Source: Ceratodon purpureus (taxonomy: Eukaryota > Streptophyta > Bryopsida > Pseudoditrichales > Ditrichaceae). From it: a stretch of DNA of 64,000 bases. The notes under the pieces were generated by a model. That model was not told the DNA's origin and made no database searches. It was given only the letters and a program-made list of their open reading frames with translations. A program made the translations under genes and the position numbers. Where the stretch lies: the NCBI GenBank assembly GCA_014871385.1, contig CM026423.1:16481690-16545689 (forward strand), read 5' to 3'. Below, piece by piece: positions 37,480 to 49,494 of the stretch. How positions within the stretch are numbered: the first letter of the stretch is position 1; each line of letters opens with the position of its first letter.

Positions 37480-40400
37480 GCGTCCTCTTCCCCTTCTCTC
37501 TTGCAACAGCGCCAAGAAAAAAGGAGCACCAAAACGCAAAAGCAGGGCCCCGAAAAGGAAAAAGTTCCAGAATATGGAAAAGGTGTTTCTTGACTTTTTC
37601 TCTTCGTGAGGGCCACTTCGCACTAAAACAAAAGGTTGAGACGTCAATTATCACTACTTCGATTGTGATTGAGACAAAGGGCCAATTTACGTATAGAGAC
37701 CGGGCCAATTTTTCTTGGGGCTGATTGCTTGAAATTTCAGCCCATTTTTGGGTTGGGGCGGACATCAAGTCCCCATTATGATAAGATTAGAGCGGGGGCC
37801 GATTTTCCCATATGTAATGGCCTTGGGGCCAAGAAGCCACGCTGATTATAGTAGAAATTGGCGTCAGAAATACCGAGGAGAACACTGGACTGTGCATTGA
37901 TTATGAGGTTTTCGAAACGGTGTTCTCAGAGCACTCTCGGTGTAATTGGACACATAGAATTTCTAAATTGAGTGATCCAATAAATCTAGAAAATTTCAGC
38001 CATTCTATGCCTCTTTTCATTGCCAATGGATGAATGAAAACATAAGATTTTAATGGTTATTGTGTTCTTCATGGTCTTGCAAAATGTTATGGAAATAATA
38101 CTTTATTGAAAGATGTGATTAAAAGTCTAAGAACAGCGCAATTAAACAAGAATATAGCCCCAACGACGTATCTACACTTGCACATCAATACATAAACCAA
38201 AAACAAAATAAAAAAAAGAGGATTTGGGCATAATTTGGCCTCCAAATGGTGTATGAAATTAAAATTCCAACAATGATTGGGGTACAAAAACAATGAATTA
38301 TAGATGGTAGACATGAAGGAGGAAAGGACATGGTGGATGAGTTCATCATAGGTTCCTCCCTCGCAATCGCGAGGCGGTGGGCTCAATTCCCCACGGCTTT
38401 GGGAATGACTGTGATTGGTTGAGGACAAAGAATTTTTTATTGTAGTTTTTTAATTTTTTTTCAAATCTGACATTGGCCTCGGAGCCAAGAATTGGCCTTC
38501 CATTCTCGGTGCATCCAATTCATCGAGCTCGGGCCATGTCAGAACTTGCATTTTCTGATTAAAATATTCATACCACCAAATTGGCCCGACCTCTAAGTGT
38601 AAAGGGGTTGGGCCAATTTCAGCTTCCTAGCCAATCACAAGGGAGGATTTCAGCCTTCAAATCCACTGAATTGGCCCGGCCCCTTGGTGTAAATCGGACC
38701 AAAGTATAGCTTATGGTTCTTGGCTTTTGGACTAGAGGTCAGAATTCAAAGTTATTCGCCTCCTATTGAGCATGTATGGCAACACGTTTAGAGAACTTTT
38801 GCGCCATAGCATTGCCCTCATGAGTAAAATCTAGTAATCAATGTTTGAGCAAACCAAACTTCCCTTGAGAGACACTCGGTTTTATTTTTAAAATTTTTAT
38901 ATTATATATAAAACACATATAACATATTTTATTTTGATAATCATTAATGCTAAAATAATATTGATTAAAAATAAGCAGGATTTGAATTAGTTCTAACTTT
39001 GTCATATGGTTGAATATTATTGAATTTGTTTCCACGTGTTCTTCGTTATTACGTATACTTTTCTTTATTTTTCCACAAAACTTCAAATTTTATTTTCAGG
39101 TTTCCATGAATTTTTAGATATTTGGCTCATAGGTCTTAACCTTTGAAGCTTTGCATTACAATTAGCCAAAGGCTTCAATTTGTATATTTTAATATATTTT
39201 ACAATCAAAGACTTTAAATTCTTATCTCCACACGGTCAAGAATTTTGAAAGTTGAACTCTCAATTTGGTCATAGTGTGAAGTAGCCTTAATTTTAGGATT
39301 AGATACCACCATCACTGTGTTATATTAGGAACCATGTATTTTGTAAATAAAGAAAATTTGTAAACAATAAAGATTTTTTTACTAACTTGAGTCCATTTGA
39401 GACACTCTTAGTTACTCTAACTCAAAATCAAGGTTGACATTCGCATATTATCTTATATTAACCCCTACAGCATCAACTCAATAGTTTTGGTATAATTTAG
39501 GGTCCGGTCAGACTCCCTATGAGTCAAATTTTACCGGATGTGGCTGTAACTTTGGCACATCATGGGAAATTGTCATATCTTTCTAACAAGACCAAATTTC
39601 ACTTTCATCGGGCCCGTAGTTAAGAAATAAATCGTGTTTAAAGATCAAAATTCAATTCAGGGCAGCTCGGGCAGGTTTGTGGCCGATGCAAGTGGTGTAC
39701 CAAATCTTTGACAATCTACAGTGACTTTCAAATGATCCTTTCTGAAATCGTTTTACAATTTTTTTAAAACTTGATTTTGAAACATCCAAATGTAGGATCT
39801 TGTTTAGAAAATTAGAGCCATCAAATTAGTCTGCTTACCAAATTTTGTTAATTTTGATTGTACAGATCTTGAGATATATTTAGTTAAAGTTCCAAGTTTT
39901 ATAAAAACTGTCAAACAGATCTACAATGATTGGGTCACCTCATCACCCATTTTTCCTTCACCATTATCTCCTCCTAAACCACTATAAAATTCATATCTAT
40001 TTTGGATTTGTTAATTTTTTGGATTTTTTTCCACCACAATTTCTTTTCCATACAAATGCACGTATACACCGTTCGGATTTCAAAAAATAGATGATCTTCT
40101 TAGGCATTTGTAGTGTGGAAAAAGAGCCAGTGTATATGCATTTCATTTGACTCCCGTCACTAGAAATGTGGTTTTCCAATGCTTCTCTGTGTTGTATTCT
40201 CTTCAATTTTTTTGAGCATACTCCCAACTCACTTTAGAATCCAAAACTAAAGAGCCTCCAACCAGAAGATCTCAAAAATTGGCTATTTTACTCTCATAAG
40301 TGTGGCTGTCCCTACCGGGCAGGACCAAAAAAAACTTTTCACTCAAGTTCAAACCTTATGATCTTCCAAACGGTGAGGAGTTACAGTCTAAAATTTTGTG

Positions 40401-41446
40401 TACACATACATGTACAAGTTAGGTACTAGATCCTACGGTTATATTCTTCTAATTATGTTTAAATTTTCATAATTCTACCTTGAACTAAAACAGGGCAGAT
40501 TTGAGGCAGAATTTGGGATTTTATGGCCAAATGCTTTAGAGGTTAAGGTAGAATGTCCTTAAACCAATCATGACCCAATACCGATCAGGATTGACCTTGT
40601 TTGTACATTTGAGCATCTGATCGGTTTTAGTACTCAGACACTTTTCACTTACAAAATTCATAATAAATTGACTTTTTGCTATTTAATTCCAGAAGAAACT
40701 GCCTCGAACATCATTCTTGTTTTGCCTTTAATGAAAAATTACAAAAAATACATAGCAGAGTCACACATATACCAAAATCCTTATTTGATTGGTTTAAAGA
40801 CATTCTACCTTACTTCCTCCATGAGTCTAGTTCTCTACCATTTAAGTGTGAGTGTACAATCGGAAATTCTGCATATGATGTCAGGTGCCATTCGAGTAAC
40901 ACAACAAGCAACTTGCTAATACAAATATTAAAAATAAAAATCTTAAAATTTTAATTTTAAAAAGATTGCATGAACTTATTTTAATCCGACTCTACATGAA
41001 CTTACGAGTGCATAGGGTCATATCACAGAAGAGACTCAATAAAACTTTCAAATCTGGGAATTTTCAAAACTTCAATATGGTAAAAAGTAAACTTTGTGAA
41101 CTTAGTTTTGGAAATAGAAATTATAGATTACAAGTTCTTGCTTCGACCCATCATTGGGTTACATTAATTTTAACTACCATTCTTGCGATTCAGAACCATG
41201 TCTGATGACAACTGAGAGTTACCCACTCTAAAAAAATTACCTCAGAACTTGGGGTACTTGACCCTCTCTTTGAAAAGGCTAAGGATCGAATGAGATCGAG
41301 CAAGAAGTGCTGTGCACTAAATCGCCTTAAGTTTACATGATATCAAGCGCACCTATGTTAGTTCGCCAAAAATGACCAGATTTGAGTACCTTTTATAACA
41401 AGCCATGTTGTACCTAGAGATGTGGGAGAAAGGGTGTCAAGTGACC
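37480..41446. other. Intergenic DNA between ATG18 and Josephin genes
   Basis: No gene supported. The GGGCCAATTT-type sequence recurs at about 37680, 37705 and 38608. Possible tRNA-like/SINE promoter motifs lie at 38334-38394. The rest is AT-rich and low in coding signals. Confidence 0.4.
38334..38394 (+). repeat. Weak tRNA-like / SINE promoter motif
   Basis: TGGATGAGTTC resembles a pol III A box. GGCTCAATTCC resembles a B box. Between them lies a 6-bp stem hairpin, CCTCGCAATCGCGAGG. The spacing and the 8-nt T-loop are not those of a functional tRNA. It could be a SINE remnant. Confidence 0.25.
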
Positions 41447-43794
41447 TTAATCCTTTGGTGGATGAGGAGGGGCGGGCAAGTTCAAACCAGATGCCCTCGC
41501 AGCACTGAACAACGAAGATGCTAATGCCTGTGCAAGGGCGCTGGCATCTGGACCCTGCGTCTGCTGCCCCTGTTGCGCCGAAGAAGACGAAGAAGTGGGA
41601 GGGCACTTGATGTCTGCCAAACTGGCCGCTATAGCTGAGGCGTAGTCAGCATCCTCATCACCACCAAAATTGTTGGAGAAGCTGGCGGAGGCAGCCTGAG
41701 GGTTGAAACTAGCAGCAAGGGCCGCAGCTAAGTTCGCAGATCCGATTTTGGAGCCGTCCTTCGCCACTGGTGAAGCTTTCGACTTCTCTGCCTCTGCATC
41801 CTTGGCAGCCCTGCCATATTCAAAATACATCAACAAAGGTTTGCATCAAGAAATTCCAGTAATGTAATATCCTCAAATGTAAGTCTAACTTAGTAAGATA
41901 TTGGAGTCCACTATCTTCGTTGCCCCCAAAATGACCGGAGTACACGCATGCAAGAGAACAAAATACCGAGCAGACAGTAAAAGTGGCGCTTCAAACATAG
42001 AGCAAGATTTATCACAGAAACACGTGAGTACATGTGAAACTATAGCAACCCTAAACCATACTTCAAATACCGTATGTGATAGGCCAGTTCGACGGAAATT
42101 AAATTAAAATTGAAATCACCGAAAAATTCGGAAATTTCTATTTTTAGAAAAATTATATTTGTACTCAAAAAACCCGGAATTGGCACGGAAATTGAACTGT
42201 CGAATTGAAAATCCTATCACGTACGGTACATCTAAAATTAATTCACTCACAACATACTTATGTGCAAGAAATCACACCCATGACAAATTCCCAGAAACGT
42301 ACACTTGGATTCTCACACAAGCATAGTTGCTTCGAAACGCGGCACACTAACACCCTATAAAAGTGCCTGCCTTTACCTGGTAATTCGCTCAGCCTCCTCG
42401 GAAGTGAGCCACCTTCCAACATTGTCTTCGTTCCCCCAACAAGCTGAATTTGGAAGAGATCCCCGAACTACAAAAATACTCCAACCACTGTTCTTCAGCG
42501 TGTCAAGGTAAGCTGAAAGGTAGAAATTGGACAGGTACTCCGGCGCAGGGTACAAGCTGTTAAAGTTATACCACTTCTCACCCACTCTTCGAATGCAGAA
42601 CCAGTGAGCCTACAATTATCAGCAGCCACAGCACAGCACCCCATCAGAAACATCACAAGAAACCATACGCCATCATCAACTTGCCAACTTAAACCCAGGG
42701 TCTCCATATAAAAGCCTAAAACCCTAGTGACATCACAACCTGGCGTTCCCCGGCAGAACTCTCCTGCAGCTCTCTCCTACTCCTGAACTCATCATTTGTG
42801 GATACCACAAAACCCTAGGTTGCCCTAAAGTCATCTCATCTAACACAGGTCCACTGTCACCAACGCACTCTAGAAATCGCAGCCCGATGTCCAGAAAAAT
42901 AAATTACATCCAAAAAAGACCCACGTCTTGCAATCCACCTCTAAAGCTTGCTGTTTTACATGCTCAAATCTCACTACAAAGCAGGCAAATTCACGTAGCT
43001 ATTTCAGCATTGCAATGTTCAAAATGGGTGATTATTTCGCAGAATAAGTAACGTAGAGCCTTTCCACATGTCGGTACATGTAAATATCTTCCCATACCAA
43101 TTTGCACAATCCGTGATTCAATTCAAATTATCAAAATCCTTGAGTCAACCAACTCCCTAAAGCGGAACGCATGAGACATCAACTCCAATCCAATTAAAAA
43201 TCCCAACAACCTACCAAAATTATCCCAAAATTCACATCCAGCTGATCACTTAAAACCCTTCCAAACTAAAAATCCCTGAAAATCCATGAATTGACATAAC
43301 CTCAAGACCCTCAAAATCTCACATAACCATCCGCAGATTTCACTAGCGGCTACCATTCCCAATGCAACCGAAAACCTCACAACTACAACAAACCCACATA
43401 CCTGCAAATGGCAAATAAACGCACTCTGCTGCTGCGGATCCGCGCGGGCATCCGCGGCCTCGGGAGCCTCCAGAGGCACGCACTGGAGGTTCCAGATCTG
43501 CAACGCGCGATTCAGCACCTGGATGCTGAAATTCCCGTCCGCATCCACATTGGACGAGCCCTCCGCCATGTAATTGAGGTAGTGCGTGGACCCGGCGCCA
43601 CTCTCGAGCATGACCTGCTGCTCCTGCTGGTCGAGCTCCTGCGCCATGGTGGCCAGGTCCACCTCCGAGAAGTAGGGCCCCTGCAGCACGGCGTTCACGC
43701 AGTGCACCGCGCACAGCCGCGACTCCTGCACCTCGTGGTACAGCAGCGCCGGCACCGCCATCGCCATCGCCGTCCCTCCCCCTCCCTCCGCCAT
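41447..43794 (-). CDS. ATXN3: Ataxin-3-type Josephin deubiquitinase with UIM, three exons
   Basis: Cysteine protease that trims ubiquitin chains. The minus-strand join is 43794-43402, 42609-42377 and 41810-41447, giving 329 residues. The Josephin domain covers about residues 15-208 and has the full catalytic set: Gln23 and Cys28 in YHEVQESRLCAVHC, His133 in AHWFCIRRVG and Asn148 in WYNFNSL. The family block SIFVVRGSLP is present. The linker is rich in Ala, Ser and Lys. A ubiquitin-interacting motif lies at about 260-276 (DADYASAIAASLADI), and a second Ala/Ser helix (LAQALASSL) is less certain. There is no long polyQ tract. I chose the ATG at 43794 over an in-frame ATG at 44094 because the extension is low-complexity and precedes the usual family N-terminus. 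Confidence 0.92.
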
Positions 43795-46700
43795 CGCCAC
43801 CCCGACCTCGACAACTCTGCAAAATCCGCCCGGGTTCGAATCTCCTCGGAAGATCGTCTGTGTCGAAGTTGGAACCCTAATGTGTATATTCGCTGTGAAG
43901 GAGTGTGATCGAGAGTTGTGGAGAAGCAGAATAGACACAGTGTTGGGCTTTGGGGGAGATGATCGGAGTGAGTGTGAATGGATTGATGGTGGTGGGCGGA
44001 CACCTGGCGGTCGGTGCCACGATGGATGCGCGGATATAGGGTGCCTTCGGAGTATCGACATATGGATGATTGTCGTGTGATCGTATACTGGCATGTATGT
44101 CGACCATGAAGTACGTATACTAGCAGTGTGTCAGTGCATGCTACGAGAGATTAACTTTGTCTTTTCAGGGGAATTTATGGTGTTTCTTTTGCTGCTGAAA
44201 GGAAAGAAAATAATGAGGGAAACTTTTCACCTTTTTCCTTTCCGACAGAGGCGTTACTTTTACTATAGTGCAAATGTGAGGGGAACTCTGGGGAACGTTG
44301 TTCCCAGTCCCGTTCCCTGTTAGCGCGGAAACACGGTACATTAGGAAAAATATAGATTATTACGTACCTTCGGGTGTTAAAAATTTACCAAATCACGAAG
44401 ATTAATATTTCTACTATTTGCTGATGATTACTTTTAAATGAGAGAACGTAGTTTGATGTGTACTATATTTTAATTTTAGAACTGTTTATGGTTTACAGGA
44501 AATATTAATAGTGGGAAAATCATTGTATTCTATTTCAAATTTATTTTTTATTCATAATTATTTGGATATAATAAAAAAATCCGGTATTGAGCAACAAACG
44601 AGCAAGTGAGATAGACCGAGTTGTAATGTAATAATTATATACTAACAAAAACATGATATTAGAAATCCGTTGAAATATATTTTATGAAAATTAGTATATT
44701 CTTTATAAATAAGCTATCTTTTCTTGTTCCATTCTTTAAATTTTTTATTGAATTTCAAATATAGGCTGAAGTGAGTCTTCCCAATTTTCTATCATGAAAT
44801 TAAATACTTCCTCCATCTCACTAAAAGATTGTTGTTTGCTAATAATATTGGATTTAAGGGCAATTCTAAATTTAGAAACAAGTTGGACAAATTTAGAAAC
44901 ATTAATTTTATTTAGAGACGGATTTTTTGAGCAAAGAACTGTCTTTTAGTGAGACGGAGGAAGTATATGTTTTTTTTTTTAAATTTAAAAATATTTTTTA
45001 ATTGCTATAATAGAACTGTATATTAAAATAAAATCATATTTATTTTTATATATATATATTTTTATTTTATTTTTTTATTTTTTTCACACATTCTACTCAT
45101 CTATGTTTTCCCCCTTTATGATTTCTACAATCTACCAAGAATCATTTTATTGTCTTTATTAAGATGAAGTGGTAATTTTTTTATGGTGTTTTTTATATTA
45201 GTTGAAGAAATTGACAAGATCCATAAGCTTTTTTGTTGTCATGGCTTCATGATATAACTCAAAAAAGGTGTCTTTTTATCATTGTCAACTCATATTATAT
45301 CATTTTAAAATTCTTCAATGTCTTTATGGTCTCTACCATATCATCAAGAATCTACTCATTTAATTGAAGAGTCTACTCTAGTATTGTTTCTCTTGTCCTT
45401 GAGTTATGTAAATCATAATTTGTGACCAGATATACATTAAAACACTAATACTACTAAGTATTTCCATCATCTAGCCTAGAAAATTCTTTTCTTCTAGTCC
45501 TTAATGATGGAATTATATCTTCATGTCTTTTTGTCTCATCATCTTCTTGCCAATTTTTAAAATTAAAGCCATGATTACCTACTATTGATCCAATCTTTTG
45601 TGCTCTTAATTCTTAGACAGTACATCATTTTTCCACCAAGTCTAGTCCTTTTTATATTAGTCAATAGCTATTGCTCATTCTTAAATTATTTTACTATTCT
45701 TGAGTTTTTTAAGTTTCTTGCTTCTAGATTATAATTCCTATCAAATTTTGGTGCAATACAACTTAACAAGTCTTTTATCAGATGTGTCTATGTTTTTTTC
45801 TAATTTTGTCTAGAAGTTTTAAGAAAAAATGATCCACTTTTCTCTTTTTTTAGTCTAGTTTTGACTAATTTACTCAAACTCATGGTTGATTAGTCGAGTT
45901 CTCTATCTAATCTCTTACCACTAATTTTAAAATTCTTTTTATCATTGGTTTGTTTTTATTGTTTTTATCTCAAATTTTTATTGCTAGTCACTTTATTGTC
46001 ATATCAAATTTTTAGCCAATAGATCCACAATTTTTTTACTCCCAACTTATTCATTATTGCAAATTCTAATTTAAACTACTGTTTATTCCAATAGCGAATC
46101 AAATCAAGGGATACAAAAAACTTACCTTACACATAGACTGCCACACCTCCTTCTTTTTGTTGAAGATGTCTTCAACTCATCTTTTTCTGATTTATCTCTC
46201 ACATGTGCAAAAAACACATGTCACTTTCCATTTACATAGGAGTAGTTGTTTTTTAAGTTCTACATAGACCATTAAGCTACATATTTAGGAATATGAAGGG
46301 AACGTGCTTTTCCAGTCACGGGTGACGGACTACAAACATGTCAAGGTGGAGAACGGTGGAGTCATTCGTTCATGTCATGTCCAGGAATTGACGTTCACGC
46401 CAGAATTGCCCAACAGATCGGACCCACTGAAGGTGCAGTCAACTAACGGGACATGCCGTTTTGTAACTCGGACGTGAGGACATGAGTGCGGGGGGTGATG
46501 TAAATGATGTGATTTCCTGGGCTCAATTGTGAGAGGAACAACCCTTTTGACATGATGACCAGGCTTCTCGATCGTGTAATGATACTCCCCCTGCGTGACC
46601 ACGAAGCTCAAGGCGCACTCATAACATGTACCATCGAGTTATGAATGCGAATCGGCTGTGGATTGGAGTGCGTGAGTAGAACATCATACCCTGCCGCCTC

Positions 46701-46976
46701 GGGTGCCCCTACATCGCGGAGCAGTATAAATGCAAAGGTACCTTCCTTCTCCATTTGCATGTGCCCATTTTCTGCGTCGCTCCTACGTACTTCCTCTCTC
46801 CATCTTCTGGTTTGCGTGGGATTTGTCAGTGTGAATTTCAATCCTTCCATTTCGTTTTCGTAATTGCCTTCGTTACAATTGCAAATTTCCTCTTCTATCC
46901 TCTACCTTCTTCCACCCTCCATCCTCGCCGGCCGCATTATCGTTCAAGACAACATTCCGGTAAACCGAGAATTGAG
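43795..46976. other. AT-rich intergenic DNA
   Basis: Upstream of the Josephin gene. Contains the MITE at 44807-44963. Minus-strand frames at 46375-46850 show no family match and are not supported as a gene. Confidence 0.45.
44807..44963. mobile_element. Stowaway-like MITE (Tc1/mariner type), 157 bp
   Basis: Terminal inverted repeats CTTCCTCCATCTCACTAAAAG and its near complement CTTTTAGTGAGACGGAGGAAG. Flanking TA target-site duplications lie at 44805-44806 and 44964-44965. The end consensus CTCC.TCCGTCTC with a TA duplication is that of Stowaway MITEs. Non-coding. Confidence 0.9.
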
Positions 46977-49494
46977 ATGAGCTACGTTGCGGTGGCCGAG
47001 GTACGCTTATCGTGAATTATGCGTCAATATTGCCTTGTTCAATTGCAGGTTGTTGTCTCTGTCTTTGGGGCCTTAGGAGATTGGTGTCGACAGATGAAGC
47101 TTTCGATTTTTGTGTCAATGCTTGTGAAATTGCGGGACACGTTTCGTTCCGCCCTAAACCCTGAATCCTCTACACATCAAGTCCCCAATGATCGCTTGTC
47201 CCTCGTACATATTGTGTATTAGGTCTTAGATTTCTCGGTTTTGTTCATAGACAATATGCATAGTAAAATGCGTTCCTTTGTGTAACAATTTAAGTGCAGT
47301 TGTATTCCCAATGTTCCGCAACTATGTTGCGTGTGGTGTGATGTTTGTCTATTTTGCTAACGCCATTGCTTCATCACTGCATTGTCCAGATATGTCTCAT
47401 ATGTAGCTCATTCTTCACCAACCCGTTTCATTGTATTAGAAATCGCGTGTACCTTAGGCCAGTGGACGTTCGTCGTTAGCATACATATCGTGGACCGCGT
47501 CACCAGCAATTCCTCACCCACCTCAGGGGAGAACGTGGTTATCTCCAATTACTTCTCTCTTCTTGACAATTTTGTGCGAAGATAGGGTGTTTACCCCAAT
47601 TCAGTCTCCAAGGTTTGCAACACCCCTCATCCATATGTTCCATCCTCTTGTAGTAAAACATGTAATTCACTCTCTGGTCCGGTTCTTAGCCGTCGGATGA
47701 CGCATGTGGTTGGATGGTGGGGTTTTGGGTGTTGTTCGACAGTACACATTCTGGTTTAGAGTTGTTGGTTTAGTTTGAGTGTGTGGAGGGGAGGATGGTT
47801 GACGAGGGTGGTGTAAAGCTTCATGTTTGTAGGATAAGATTAAAGGAAGGAGGGGGGGGGGGGGTGGGTGGGGGATATGGTCTACTACTGTTGATATGGG
47901 ATTCGAGGTGGAGGTGAAAATTGGCTGATGTAAGTCTAGCGATGTTCTCTGGACAACCTTGGGAGATGGTCGGTGGTGTCAGTTGGATATTGTGAATAGA
48001 ACATGAATGGTTGTGGGAAGTCCGAGGGTGTCTATGGCAGTGAGCATGAGGTCCACTACCGACTACAACATGAAAGGAATCGTTTCGTAATAACTTTTAT
48101 TGATTCGCAACTTAGCGTTAATTTTTATTTTTATTTTTATTTTATTTTATTTAATTTTTTCTGTCTTATCTGGTTTATTCAAACCAATATGAGGAACTAA
48201 GACATGTTTGATTAAGCAGGTACATTCCCATGGACTCAGAAGAAGGAACCACTAGTGCCGACAGAATTGAACATAAGGGGAAGGAGAAGTGGTTCACGAG
48301 GAAAGAGTTAAACAACTATTGCTACATTTCAGGCTTTCCACTCTCACTAGGCGGCCTTTGGTAAGAAACAGTGTGGTAGAGGAAGGCGCTAATTCGAATC
48401 TTTTGAAGACTTACATCGCCAATGTGGGAGCGGGAATGGCGACTGGTCCCCTAACATGGTCTCCGGAATAGACGAAGAGGAGCTTCCCAGTGCTCACGAT
48501 GATTGGGAATTCAACCGGCACCCCAAATGTATGGACATGACATTGGTGCGAGGGTTTGACTTGAAGGCCGTATTAGAAGGCATTGCCACAAATATTGTTT
48601 CACCCCCACTCTACTCCTTCATGGGGCTGGTCATGGTGAGTGGTTTCAATGTCTAATGTTTAGTGCTCGGATGTCAAATGTATGTGCCGTAGGACAGAAT
48701 TGCTTTGCTCAATGGTCAAGCATTTAGTCCATAGTTTCCTCAGACCTTGCCTAATGTCTATGTAATCCAGGCCCTGATATGACTAATACCTCTGGAGGAT
48801 CTTCCAGCGACATCCATGCCTCAATTCTTCCAGGTGAGCCTCGTATCTGCACGTTATTTGTTTATATATTGGCTAGACGTCCACTTACGAGATAGGTCAA
48901 AACAACTATCATGCCTCATAGTTGGGTGGTGTGTCCAGGGAGTGAAGATGATGATGAAGTACAGATGGTCCTATTGGAGGTCAACAACACTAGATTGAAC
49001 GACGCGTCGGGATTACCAAACTCTCCTTCGGGGTCTGTGCGTGGAAATCTCCAGTTCGGGGTAAGATTCTTGTTCTCTCCCAATCTCATAACCTTTGTCG
49101 AGTTTCCCTTTTCTCGACTTGCGTAGAATTGGTAGTGCATAGATTGAGTTCTGGATCTAGCATTTTAAACGTCCGAGGGGGATGGAAGGGCGGGGTTGTT
49201 TGGAGATTTTGGTGGTGGTGGGGCTTATAATTGGAGTGTCGCCGATGACTGTTGGCAAATTGTGCTTCTGTGAAAATACCAGTTTGACAGCTCCAATCTG
49301 ATGTGTAGGACAACCTTCGTGATGAATCCACCCACATTGCTAATAAGGCTTTGGAGAAAGGATTACAGAGTCATAGACGTCCAGGACCTTCGGAATCTGT
49401 TCTACGTAGAAGACACTACGATGACAGCGACCTAGAGTTACTAACCCCGTGGATGGTAGAGGTTGCGGATATTAAGAAGAAAACTTACTGTTAG
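46977..49494 (+). CDS. Unrecognised multi-exon candidate gene (3' exons best supported)
   Basis: Three terminal exons join in phase: 48771-48833, 48939-49060 and 49309-49494 (stop TAG), with good donors (GTGAGC, GTAAGA). They encode PDMTNTSGGSSSDIHASILP, then GSEDDDEVQMVLLEVNN, SVRGNLQFG, DNLRDESTHIANKALEKGLQ and YDDSDLELLTPWMVEV. Upstream, 48412-48540 has coding-like sequence (FEDLHRQCGSGNGDWSPN, IDEEELPSAHDDWEFNRHPK). It can join at a GTATGG donor near 48530 with correct phase, giving HPKC-PDMTN. A possible start exon lies at 46977-47000 (MSYVAVAE, donor GTACGC). The intermediate exons are not resolved. The protein is acidic to polar with no recognised domain or membrane segment. It could be a transposon-derived gene or a decayed gene. 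Confidence 0.4.
47852..47874 (+). repeat. G-run, quadruplex-type motif
   Basis: Thirteen G followed by T, GGG, T and five G. This can supply four G-tracts with short loops. Possibly length-unstable. Confidence 0.7.

Noticed and set aside
37253..37768. 171-codon minus-strand frame upstream of and overlapping ATG18 exon 1
   Set aside because: It lies in another frame over the pyrimidine-rich leader and shows only low-complexity residues.
38334..38394. tRNA gene
   Set aside because: A- and B-box-like words exist, but acceptor ends do not pair, the T-loop has 8 nt and the spacing is wrong. Kept only as a weak SINE-like repeat.
43795..44094. N-terminal extension of the Josephin frame from an ATG at 44094
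   Set aside because: Low-complexity sequence rich in His, Ser and Pro with no family counterpart. The family N-terminus starts just after the ATG at 43794.
46375..46850. Two adjacent minus-strand frames
   Set aside because: Readable, but with no recognised family and no consistent splice join. Not enough to call a gene.
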